This document shows positions 56,970 to 64,000 of a DNA stretch of 64,000 bases, piece by piece. The notes beneath the pieces were generated by a model. That model did not search any database, was not told where the DNA came from, and saw only the letters and a list, made by a program, of their open reading frames with translations. The stretch is from Microbacterium esteraromaticum (GTDB taxonomy: Bacteria > Actinomycetota > Actinomycetes > Actinomycetales > Microbacteriaceae). Location of the stretch: assembly GCF_014084045.1 (NCBI RefSeq), contig NZ_CP043732.1:2294001-2358000 (forward strand). Reading direction: 5' to 3'. How positions within the stretch are numbered: the stretch's first letter is position 1; every line of letters starts with the position of its first letter. The translations under genes and the position numbers were made by a program.

Positions 56970-57968
56970 ATGCGCTACGCGACGCACATCGCCGACCTCG
57001 TCGGCGGCACACCCCTCGTCCGCCTGAACCGCGTCACCGACGGCATCGCCGCCACGGTGCTGGCGAAGGTGGAGTACCTCAACCCCGGCGGATCCGCCAA
57101 GGATCGCATCGCCCGCCGCATCATCGACGCCGCGGAGCGCGAGGGCCGGCTGCAACCCGGCGGCACGATCGTCGAGCCGACGAGCGGCAACACCGGCGTC
57201 GGCCTGGCGCTGGTCGCCCTGGAGCGCGGCTACAGGATGATCTTCGTCGTGCCCGACAAGTTCGCAGGCGAGAAGGTCGATGTGCTGAAGGCCTACGGCG
57301 CCGAGGTCGTGATGACTCCCACGAACGTGCCGCCCGAGCATCCCGACTCCTACTACAGCGTCTCCGACCGGCTCGCCCGCGAGATCCCCGGTGCGTTCAA
57401 GCCGAACCAGTTCGCCAACCAGAATGGCCCGCTCGGGCACTACGAGACGACCGGGCCCGAGATCTGGAACGACACCGACGGCCGCGTGACTCACTTCGTC
57501 GCAGGCATCGGCACCGGCGGAACGATCAGCGGAACCGGGCGTTTTCTCAAGGAGCAGGGCGATGTCGTGATCGTCGGCGCCGACCCCGAGGGGTCGATCT
57601 ACTCCGGCGGCCCTGTGCACGGGTACGCCGTCGAGGGCGTCGGCGAGGACTTCATCCCCGACACCTTCGATCCGGCGGTCGTCGACCGGTACGAGAGGGT
57701 TCCCGATGCCGAGAGCTTCGCGATGACGCGCAGACTCGCCCGCGAGGAGGGCCTGCTGGTCGGCGGGTCGTCGGGCATGGCCGCGGTCGCCGCGCTGCGG
57801 ACGGCCCGCGACCTGCCGCAGGATGCAGTCGTGGTGGTGCTGCTGCCCGATCATGGCCGCGGCTATCTCTCGAAGCTCTACGACGACACATGGCTCGCCG
57901 AGCACGGCTTCGCCGACCTCGTCACCCCGAGCACCCCCGCGGACCCCACCGTCAGGAGCATCCGATGA
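56970..57968 (+). CDS. cbs: Cystathionine beta-synthase-like enzyme without CBS-domain pair
   Basis: This 332-residue fold-type II pyridoxal-phosphate enzyme has cofactor lysine K44 in LNPGGSAKDRIARRI, the phosphate loop EPTSGNTGVGLALV and GTGGTISGTGRFLKE. The block EKVDVLKAYGAEVVMTPTN and PPEHPDSYYSVSDRLAREIP matches actinobacterial cystathionine beta-synthase more than O-acetylserine sulfhydrylase. The regulatory Bateman domain of the roughly 460-residue mycobacterial enzyme is missing. It joins serine and homocysteine into cystathionine, the first step of reverse transsulfuration. It overlaps the next gene by ATGA. Confidence 0.87.
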   Translation: MRYATHIADLVGGTPLVRLNRVTDGIAATVLAKVEYLNPGGSAKDRIARRIIDAAEREGRLQPGGTIVEPTSGNTGVGLALVALERGYRMIFVVPDKFAGEKVDVLKAYGAEVVMTPTNVPPEHPDSYYSVSDRLAREIPGAFKPNQFANQNGPLGHYETTGPEIWNDTDGRVTHFVAGIGTGGTISGTGRFLKEQGDVVIVGADPEGSIYSGGPVHGYAVEGVGEDFIPDTFDPAVVDRYERVPDAESFAMTRRLAREEGLLVGGSSGMAAVAALRTARDLPQDAVVVVLLPDHGRGYLSKLYDDTWLAEHGFADLVTPSTPADPTVRSIR

Positions 57969-59116
57969 CCCACTTCGCCCGCGCCTTCGCCAGCCTCGCC
58001 GTGCACGCCGGCCAGGAGTTCGACCCCACCACCGGTGCGGTGATCCCGCCCGTGCACTTCTCGACCACCTACGCGCAGGACGGCATCGGCGGCCTTCGTC
58101 AGGGCTACGAGTACGGGCGAAGCGGCAACCCCACCCGCACCGCCCTGCAGACGCAGCTGGCCGCGATCGAGGGCGGTGCGCACGCCTTCTCGTTCGCATC
58201 GGGCCTCGCCGCCGAAGACACCCTGCTGCGCGCGCTGCTCTCGCCGGGAGATGAGGTGCTGCTCGGCAGCGACGTGTACGGAGGCACGCATCGTCTTCTC
58301 GCGCGCGTGCTCGGCCCGTGGGGCGTGCGGCTGCGCGTCGTCGACATGAGCGATGCGGATGCCGTACGCACCGCCGTCGCGGAGCACGCGCCCCGGGTGC
58401 TGTGGGTCGAGACCCCGTCGAACCCGCTGCTGCGCATCACCGACATCGCAGGTCTCGCGGCGATCGGGCGCGAATCGGGCGCGATCGTCGTGGTCGACAA
58501 CACGTTCGCGACCCCGGCGCTGCAGCGCCCCCTGCAGCTGGGCGCTGACGTGGTCGTGCACTCGACCACGAAGTACCTCGGTGGCCACTCCGATGTGGTG
58601 GGAGGCGCCGTTGTGCTGAATGACGACGGCCTCGCCGAGCGGATCGGATTCCTGCAGTACGCGGTCGGTGCGGTCTCGGGCCCCATGGACGCGTGGCTGA
58701 CTACCAGAGGCATCAAGACGCTGGACGTGCGCATGCAGCGACACAGCGAGAACGCGACCGCGATCGCGGAATACCTGTCGGGGCACGAACGCGTCGCGCA
58801 GGTGCACTATCCGGGTCTCGCCACTCACCCGGGGCACGGGATCGCCGCGCGTCAGATGTCGGCGTTCGGCGGCATCGTCTCCCTCACTCTGGAGTCGGGG
58901 GAGGCGGCGAGGCGCTTCGCCGAGGCGACTCGGCTGTTCCAGCTCGCGGAGTCGCTGGGCGGGGTGGAATCCCTGGTCAACTATCCGGATGCCATGACGC
59001 ACGCCTCCGTGCGCGGCACCGATGCCGCCGTCCCCGAGGAGGTCGTCCGCCTGTCGGTCGGCATCGAGGACTCGGCGGACCTGCTCGCCGACCTCGAGCA
59101 GGCACTGGGCGCCTGA
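57965..59116 (+). CDS. metB: Cystathionine gamma-synthase/lyase
   Basis: This 383-residue Cys/Met-metabolism pyridoxal enzyme has the cofactor lysine in VVHSTTKYLGGHSDVVGGAV. Other landmarks are YEYGRSGNPTRTALQTQLAA, FSFASGLAAEDTLLRALL and SLGGVESLVNYPDAMTHAS. Family members are called MetB but often act as cystathionine gamma-lyase; next to a cystathionine beta-synthase and behind a cysteine leader, cysteine production is the likely role. Translationally coupled to the upstream gene. Confidence 0.93.
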   Translation: MTHFARAFASLAVHAGQEFDPTTGAVIPPVHFSTTYAQDGIGGLRQGYEYGRSGNPTRTALQTQLAAIEGGAHAFSFASGLAAEDTLLRALLSPGDEVLLGSDVYGGTHRLLARVLGPWGVRLRVVDMSDADAVRTAVAEHAPRVLWVETPSNPLLRITDIAGLAAIGRESGAIVVVDNTFATPALQRPLQLGADVVVHSTTKYLGGHSDVVGGAVVLNDDGLAERIGFLQYAVGAVSGPMDAWLTTRGIKTLDVRMQRHSENATAIAEYLSGHERVAQVHYPGLATHPGHGIAARQMSAFGGIVSLTLESGEAARRFAEATRLFQLAESLGGVESLVNYPDAMTHASVRGTDAAVPEEVVRLSVGIEDSADLLADLEQALGA

Positions 59117-59141
59117 GCTCGTCCGCGGCGGCGTGCCCCGT

Positions 59142-60173
59142 TCAGCCGCCGTCGCCCGCCCGTTCGAGCTGCGCGACGACCGCCCTGTGGTCGCTGCCGC
59201 CGGACTCCTCGAGCACGACGGACCCGGTCGCCTTCCACTCCGGGCTCGACATGATGTGGTCGATCGGTGCGCCGACCAGGCGCGGGAGGTCGGCCGGCCA
59301 CGTGCCGACCATCCCGTTGCCGGTGCTCGCGGCGGCGTCGACGCAGCGCCCCATGTCGCCGCCGCCGCTGCCGAACGACGCCATGTGGTCGAGAGTCGCG
59401 TTGAAGTCGCCGGCGAGGATGAACTCGCCCTCGGGGCACTGATCGGCTACCCACTCCAGGTCCGACCTCCACTGCGACATGGCGTCCTCCCTGGGGGCCA
59501 CGGCGTGCACGGCGACGATGGTGGGTCCGGAGCCGTCGATGGGCATGGCGACGGCGCTCGGCACGGATCCGGTGTTGCTCGACCCGTCACGCGACGAGTC
59601 GATCACCGAGTACTCGCCCAGGTCGACCGAGATGAGGATGGTGGTCTGCCACGCCTGCGGCCCATCGGGCACGTCAGGGCGGATGTTCACGTGATGCACC
59701 CACATGGGCCGGCCGGCGTCGCGCATCATGATCGCGATCTGCTCGCCGACCTGCTCCGAGGTCTCGGGCAGCGCGACCACATCCGCCTGCTGCTCGTCGA
59801 TGACGTCGGCGATCGCCTCGGCCGACACCGCGGCACCCGCGGTGTTCCAGGTGAGCACGCGCACCGCGCCGTCGGTCTTCTCGGGAAGAGCGGCGGCGCC
59901 GTACCCTCGCATCGCCCCGATCAGCGCGATCGAGCCTGCCCCGATCAGCGAGATGATCAGGACGGAGGCCGCGACCCCGCGCAGCGGCCTGGCGAACAGC
60001 AGGACGGCCGAGAGCAGCGCGATGGCGAGGAAGGCGACTGCGAGCGCGGCTCGCGACGCGACGATCTGCGCGAGGGGGAACACCAGCTCGAGCCGGAAGA
60101 ACTGCGGCCAGACCAGCACGGCCGTCGCGATGGCGAACAGCACGGTGAAGAGGATTCCGACGAGTCGTAGCAT
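59142..60173 (-). CDS. Membrane-anchored endonuclease/exonuclease/phosphatase-family protein
   Basis: This 343-residue protein has three N-terminal helices (about 2-100, for example LVGILFTVLFAIATAVLVWP). The EEP catalytic domain follows: VRVLTWNTAGAAVSAEAIA, FILAGDFNATLDHMASF (D-x-N) and EESGGSDHRAVVAQLERAG (D-H). The catalytic part is predicted outside the membrane. ATG with TAGGCT (complement of 60182-60187) eight bases upstream. Substrate unknown. Confidence 0.88.
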   Translation of the reverse strand: MLRLVGILFTVLFAIATAVLVWPQFFRLELVFPLAQIVASRAALAVAFLAIALLSAVLLFARPLRGVAASVLIISLIGAGSIALIGAMRGYGAAALPEKTDGAVRVLTWNTAGAAVSAEAIADVIDEQQADVVALPETSEQVGEQIAIMMRDAGRPMWVHHVNIRPDVPDGPQAWQTTILISVDLGEYSVIDSSRDGSSNTGSVPSAVAMPIDGSGPTIVAVHAVAPREDAMSQWRSDLEWVADQCPEGEFILAGDFNATLDHMASFGSGGGDMGRCVDAAASTGNGMVGTWPADLPRLVGAPIDHIMSSPEWKATGSVVLEESGGSDHRAVVAQLERAGDGG

Positions 60174-60215
60174 CGCCGGAAAGCCTAGGGGAGACGGCTG
60201 TGACGCCGCTGGCGG

Positions 60216-60221
60216 TACGCT
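60216..60221 (+). promoter_or_regulatory. -10 element (TACGCT) of PHP gene, leaderless spacing
   Basis: TACGCT ends six bases before the ATG at 60228, within a 54-base divergent gap. Confidence 0.6.
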
Positions 60222-60227
60222 CAGAGG

Positions 60228-61103
60228 ATGACCACAGGCCACTCCGCCCGCTTCCAGGGCCCGAGCGACCTGCACCTTCACTCGAACCACTCCGACGGCA
60301 CCGAGCCGCCCGCCGAGGTGATGCGTCAGGCCCATGCCCATGGCATCCGCACGGCCGCTCTCACCGATCACGACCGCACGACCGGCTGGCGCGAGGCGGG
60401 CGACGCCGCCGCGGCGCTCGGCATGACGTTCCTGCCTGGTATGGAGTTCTCGGCCAAGCACGAGTGGCGCAGCGTGCATGTGCTCGGCTACCTCTTCGAC
60501 CCGGATGACCCCGATCTCATCGCCGAGACCGACCGCATCCGCAGCGACCGGGTCGGTCGCGCGGAGCGGATCGTGCGCAACATCGGCCGCGACTACGACC
60601 TGGGCTGGGACGACGTGCTCGCGCAGACGACGCCGGATGCCACCGTCGGGCGCCCCCACATCGCCGACGCCCTCATCGCGAGGGGGATCGTCCGCGACCG
60701 CACGGAGGCGTTCGACGGCATCCTGCATCCGCGCGAGGGGTACTACGAGCCGCACTACGCGCCCGACCCGCTGACCGCGGTGCGCCTGATCACCCGAGCC
60801 GGGGGAGTGGCCGTCATCGCGCACCCGGTGACGGCCGGCCGCGATCGGATGATGCCGCTGTCGTACATCGAGCGGCTGATCGCCGAAGGACTCGCGGGGT
60901 TCGAGGTCGACCACCGCGAGAACACGGCTGACGGCAGGCGACTGCTGCGTGACATCGCCGCCCGCCACGACCTCATCGTCACGGGTTCCAGCGACTATCA
61001 CGGCAGCGGCAAGCCGAATAGGCCGGGGGAGAACACGACGGCTGACGAGATGGTCGCGCGGATCATCGAGCGCGCAACCGGCACGGCTCCGCGCGAGCCC
61101 TGA
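60228..61103 (+). CDS. PHP-domain phosphoesterase (YciV/RNase AM-like)
   Basis: This 291-residue PHP domain has metal-site motifs SDLHLHSNHSDGTEPPAEV, AALTDHDRTTGW, FLPGMEFSAKHEWRSVHVLG, VAVIAHPVTAGR and VTGSSDYHGSG. This set is typical of the 3',5'-nucleotide bisphosphate phosphatase and 5'-3' exoribonuclease group (YciV). Trinuclear metal site expected. Divergent from the EEP-family gene. Confidence 0.9.
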   Translation: MTTGHSARFQGPSDLHLHSNHSDGTEPPAEVMRQAHAHGIRTAALTDHDRTTGWREAGDAAAALGMTFLPGMEFSAKHEWRSVHVLGYLFDPDDPDLIAETDRIRSDRVGRAERIVRNIGRDYDLGWDDVLAQTTPDATVGRPHIADALIARGIVRDRTEAFDGILHPREGYYEPHYAPDPLTAVRLITRAGGVAVIAHPVTAGRDRMMPLSYIERLIAEGLAGFEVDHRENTADGRRLLRDIAARHDLIVTGSSDYHGSGKPNRPGENTTADEMVARIIERATGTAPREP

Positions 61104-61168
61104 TGCCGCCCGGCGTTCTGTCGGGCTTCTCCCTGCACTCGTTCGGACGCGGCCGATAACGTCCGGTC

Positions 61169-62100
61169 ATGCGATGGGGGACACCGCTCGAGCAGCGGAT
61201 CGATGACGCGGCCGACCGGATGCTGCGCGACGCGGCCGCGGGAGGCGTGCGCGCCGGTGTCATCGAGTTCGTTGTGTTCCTGCTGAAGCAGGCCTGGGCG
61301 TGCGCGTTCGGCGCGGCGCTCCTGCTGGTCATCGTGGCGGCGCGGCTCTTCCACCCCGATGACGCGCCTCTCGCCCGCAACGACCTGCTGACGCTCGCCG
61401 CCGTGCTGATCCAGGTGCTCATGCTCGCGCTGCGCCTCGAGACCCTGCGCGAACTGCGGGTGATCCTGCTCTTCCACCTCACCGGCACGGTCATGGAGCT
61501 GTTCAAGACCGATGTTGGCTCGTGGGCGTACGCCGCGGAGGGCATGCTGAGGATCGGCGGCGTCCCGCTGTTCAGCGGCTTCATGTACGCCGCCGTCGGC
61601 TCGTACATGGTTCGCGTGCACCGGCTGTTCGATCTGCGCTTCGAGAGATATCCGCGCCGCTGGATGACCGCGATCGTCGCCGCGGCGATCTACGTCAACT
61701 TCTTCGCGCACCATTTCTGGTGGGATGCGCGGTGGGTGCTGCTCGCTCTCGTCGTCCTGCTCTGGTGGCGCACGGTCATGCACGCCCGCATCCGCAGGAT
61801 GGTGATCCGGCTGCCGCTGCTCGCGGTGTTCGCCGGGGTGGCGTTCTTCATCTGGCTGGCCGAGAACATCGGCACGTGGGCGGGGCATGGGCCTACCCGA
61901 GCCAGGTCGACGGATGGGAACTCGTCTCGATCAGCAAGCTCGGCTCGTGGTTCCTGCTGATGATCATCTCCGTCGTGCTGGTCACCTGGGTCTATCCGCC
62001 GCAGGCACCCGAGGAGCGCACGTCACGGGCATCCGGCGCCGGCGCATCCCGCCGTGACGCGGTCGAGGCCCCTCCCGCCGAGCAGGAGAGGCCTCGATGA
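61169..62100 (+). pseudogene. DUF817 membrane protein, single-base frameshift near the end
   Basis: The first 237 residues (61169 to about 61882) are a DUF817 membrane protein with helices and blocks such as FHLTGTVMELFKTDVGSWAY, FMYAAVGSYMVRVHRLFDLR and YVNFFAHHFWWDARW. After AENIGTWAG the reading frame must change to continue AWAYPSQVDGWELVSISKLG and the last helix (SWFLLMIISVVLVTWVYPPQ) to 62100. The gap is one missing G in the GGGG run at 61882-61885. With it restored the protein has 310 residues. TAACGT at 61157-61162 lies six bases before the ATG. Confidence 0.88.
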
Positions 62101-62111
62101 GCTGACGCGGG

Positions 62112-63632
62112 TCAGGCGCCGCTGGGGGCCGCCCCGCCGCTGCGGCGGCGACGGCGGCGGCGCTGCGGCGCGGGCTTGCCGTCGCGGTGCTCGCTGGTCG
62201 CGTCGCCGTCGTGCGTGCCCGCCCCGTCGGCGTCGCGATCCGCCGCGGGGGCCGCGTCGGCGTGTCCGGATTCCTGCTGCTCGGCGCCCTCGGCGAAGGT
62301 CGAGCCGACCTTGTCGCCACCAGACCCGCGGCGACGGCGGCGACGGCGACGCGTGGTGCCCTCATCTGCGCCCTCGGCGGCGGCCTCAGCCGCCTTCTGC
62401 GGCTGGCGCTGACGTCGCTCCGACGCCGGCTTCTCAGCCTTCGGCGCCGTCACCAGGCGTCCCTTGGTGCCCTCGGGAATGTCCAGATCCGTGAACAGGT
62501 GCGGGCTCGACGAGTAGGTCTCGACGGGTTCGGGCTGCCCGAACTCGAGGGCGCGGTTGATGAGCGCCCACTTGTGCAGGTCCTCCCAGTCGACGAAGGT
62601 GACCGCGATGCCGGTCTTGCCCGCGCGGCCGGTGCGCCCGGCGCGGTGCAGGTAGGTCTTCTCCTCGTCGGGGATGGTGTGGTTGATCACGTGCGTGACG
62701 TCGTCGACGTCGATCCCGCGGGCGGCGACGTCGGTGGCGACCAGGACATCCCTCTTGCCGGCCTTGAACGCGGCCATCGAGCGCTCGCGCTGCTCCTGGC
62801 CCATGTCGCCGTGCACGCCGCCCACGTTGAAGCCGCGGTCACCCAGCTCGTCGACGAGCTTCTGCGCCGCGCGCTTGGTGCGCGTGAAGATGACGGTCTT
62901 GCCTCGCCCCTCGGCCTGCAGGATGCGCGCGATGATCTCGTCCTTGTCGAGCGAGTGCGCGCGGTAGACGATGTGCTTGATGTTCGCCTGCGTCAGTCCC
63001 TCGTCGGGGTCGTTGGCGCGGATGTGGATCGGGTTCGACATGAACCGGCGGGCCAGTGCGACGATCGGGCCCGGCATGGTCGCCGAGAACAGCTGCGTGT
63101 GACGCACGGCGGGAACCTTCGAGAAGATCTTCTCGATGTCGGCGAGGAAGCCCAGATCGAGCATCTTGTCGGCTTCGTCGAGCACGACCTCGGTCGCGTT
63201 CGACAGGTCGAGCAGACGCTGGTTGGCGAGGTCGATGAGGCGACCCGGTGTGCCGACCACGATCTGCGCGCCGGCCTTGAGCTGGTCGATCTGACCCTCG
63301 TAGGCCTTGCCGCCGTAGATCGCCACGACGCTCGTCGAGCGGTTCGAGGTGAGCAGGTCGATGTCTTCGTACACCTGCACGGCGAGCTCGCGCGTCGGCA
63401 CCACGATGAGCGCCTTGACCCCGGGCTCGGGGTCCTGACCCAGGCGCTGCACCACGGGGATGCCGAAGCCGAAGGTCTTGCCGGTGCCGGTCTTGGCCTG
63501 GCCGATGATGTCCTGGCCGGGAAGGCCGAGGGGAATGGTCTGCTCCTGGATGGGGAAGGCATCGACGATGCCCTTCGCGGCCAGCGCGTCGATGATGTCC
63601 TGATCGATTCCCAGATCAGCGAATGAAGTCAC
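62112..63632 (-). CDS. DEAD-box RNA helicase with arginine-rich tail
   Basis: This 506-residue RNA helicase has the Q motif region (FPIQEQTIPLGLPGQDIIGQ), Walker A KTGTGKT, VVPTRELAVQVYEDI, LDEADKMLDLGF, LFSATMPG, ATDVAARGIDVDDVTHV and HRAGRTGRAGKTG. The last roughly 110 residues are low complexity with two arginine blocks, likely for RNA contact. GTG at 63632 (VTSFADLGIDQD) is chosen because the conserved N-terminus starts there. An in-frame ATG at 63719 would add 29 poorly conserved residues. TAGGCT (complement of 63756-63761) is the likely -10. Confidence 0.93.
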   Translation of the reverse strand: MTSFADLGIDQDIIDALAAKGIVDAFPIQEQTIPLGLPGQDIIGQAKTGTGKTFGFGIPVVQRLGQDPEPGVKALIVVPTRELAVQVYEDIDLLTSNRSTSVVAIYGGKAYEGQIDQLKAGAQIVVGTPGRLIDLANQRLLDLSNATEVVLDEADKMLDLGFLADIEKIFSKVPAVRHTQLFSATMPGPIVALARRFMSNPIHIRANDPDEGLTQANIKHIVYRAHSLDKDEIIARILQAEGRGKTVIFTRTKRAAQKLVDELGDRGFNVGGVHGDMGQEQRERSMAAFKAGKRDVLVATDVAARGIDVDDVTHVINHTIPDEEKTYLHRAGRTGRAGKTGIAVTFVDWEDLHKWALINRALEFGQPEPVETYSSSPHLFTDLDIPEGTKGRLVTAPKAEKPASERRQRQPQKAAEAAAEGADEGTTRRRRRRRRGSGGDKVGSTFAEGAEQQESGHADAAPAADRDADGAGTHDGDATSEHRDGKPAPQRRRRRRRSGGAAPSGA

Positions 63633-63784
63633 AGTGTTCTCTTGCCTGTCCGGCGCGAGCGCGGCGTGTGCCACGCGGGGCGCCTCGTCTTGGATCCACG
63701 CCGTCTCAGTGAATGCCACAGGCGCGGGGCCCTGCTCCGATGGCAGGACGGGACAAGCCTACCGGAGGACAGCCTCCGGCCCAG

Positions 63785-63790
63785 TAGTCT
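63785..63790 (+). promoter_or_regulatory. -10 element (TAGTCT), leaderless spacing
   Basis: TAGTCT ends six bases before the GTG at 63797. Confidence 0.6.
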
Positions 63791-63796
63791 GGGCGG

Positions 63797-64000
63797 GTGG
63801 TCAACTGGTTCTGGAAGCGCAAGCCGCAGCGGCGCACCCTGAAACTGCGCAGTCGCGGTGAGGCGGGGGACACCACCCGCGTCGACTTCGCAGAGCTCGC
63901 GCCAGAGCTGAACCGCTTCCTGGGTCAGGCCGCCTACCTGCAGCTCAGCTACTTCGAGACGCTCAGCCGCGGCATCAGGGGCACGCAGGAGCTCGCCCGC
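63797..64000 (+). CDS. Partial gene, probable ferritin-like-fold protein
   Basis: 68 codons are open to the right edge, starting MVNWFWKRKPQRRTLKLRSR and continuing VDFAELAPELNRFLGQAAYL then LQLSYFETLSRGIRGTQELA. The helix starting at FAELAPELNRF and its place beside a DEAD-box helicase resemble actinobacterial ferritin-like (tRNA-hydroxylase-like) proteins, from memory. The metal-binding residues lie beyond the window. Confidence 0.6.
   Translation, partial: MVNWFWKRKPQRRTLKLRSRGEAGDTTRVDFAELAPELNRFLGQAAYLQLSYFETLSRGIRGTQELAR

Noticed and set aside
62112..63719. Longer form of the second helicase starting at the ATG at 63719
   Set aside because: The extra 29 residues look unconserved, and the GTG at 63632 begins the family-typical N-terminus.

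Overview
The window comes from a high-GC Gram-positive actinobacterium, most likely a Microbacterium or a close relative in the Microbacteriaceae. This is inferred from codon style (frequent gatgcc and gcatcc), many GTG starts, many apparently leaderless genes, the fdxA-dapC, dapD/dapE, tatB and mrp-DUF1003-mgtE-like arrangements shared with other actinobacteria, and a dispersed repeat of a type I associate with this family. No rRNA, tRNA, CRISPR array, integrase or transposase was seen.

Left part (1-34 kb) is mostly core genome. It holds the start of a membrane-protein gene at the left edge, a LuxR-type regulator, and a tandem glycine riboswitch followed by gcvT-gcvH-gcvP. Next is a five-gene Opp/Dpp operon (lipoprotein, two permeases, fused double ATPase, PH-domain protein). 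Then come a zf-TFIIB-like protein, a CPBP protease, typA (broken by one missing base), a secreted transglycosylase-like protein, an XRE-cupin regulator divergent from azlCD, fdxA-dapC, gltA, a DEAD-box helicase, divergent dapD and dapE, a PIG-V-like mannosyltransferase, a DUF3117 protein, an O-methyltransferase, tatB, and an mgtE-like/DUF1003/mrp operon. The stretch ends with a stress protein, small membrane proteins, an alpha/beta hydrolase and a VOC-DUF2785 fusion.

The middle (34.9-54.2 kb) is the most interesting region: a dense island for uptake and breakdown of peptides containing D-amino acids. It has a second Dpp-type importer. It also has enzymes from families that cut D-containing peptides: two small SxxK hydrolases, an S13/PBP4-like DD-peptidase, an S66 LD-carboxypeptidase, an M15 VanY-like DD-carboxypeptidase, an M19 dipeptidase, two M20 peptidases and a beta-lactamase-family hydrolase. 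Beside them sit a COG3375-type GNAT and an enolase-superfamily N-succinylamino-acid racemase with all five catalytic and metal residues. Together with an M20 desuccinylase these two form the known D- to L-amino-acid conversion route. The hydrolases lack visible export signals, so the proposed system imports muropeptide-like or other D-peptides and digests them in the cytoplasm. A SIS-domain protein without a helix-turn-helix and a class I glutamine amidotransferase are part of the operon.

Right part (54-64 kb) holds an aminoglycoside-phosphotransferase-family protein, an intergenic tandem/dispersed repeat, aminopeptidase P, and a transsulfuration pair (cystathionine beta-synthase-like and cystathionine gamma-synthase/lyase). 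That pair is preceded by a leaderless nine-residue, cysteine-rich leader peptide that looks like a cysteine attenuator. After it come an endonuclease/exonuclease/phosphatase-fold membrane protein, a PHP phosphoesterase, a DUF817 protein (also broken by one missing base), a second DEAD-box helicase, and the start of a probable ferritin-like protein.

A recurring promoter layout is visible: a TAnnnT -10 hexamer lies exactly six bases before the start codon of about a dozen genes on both strands, which points to widespread leaderless transcription.
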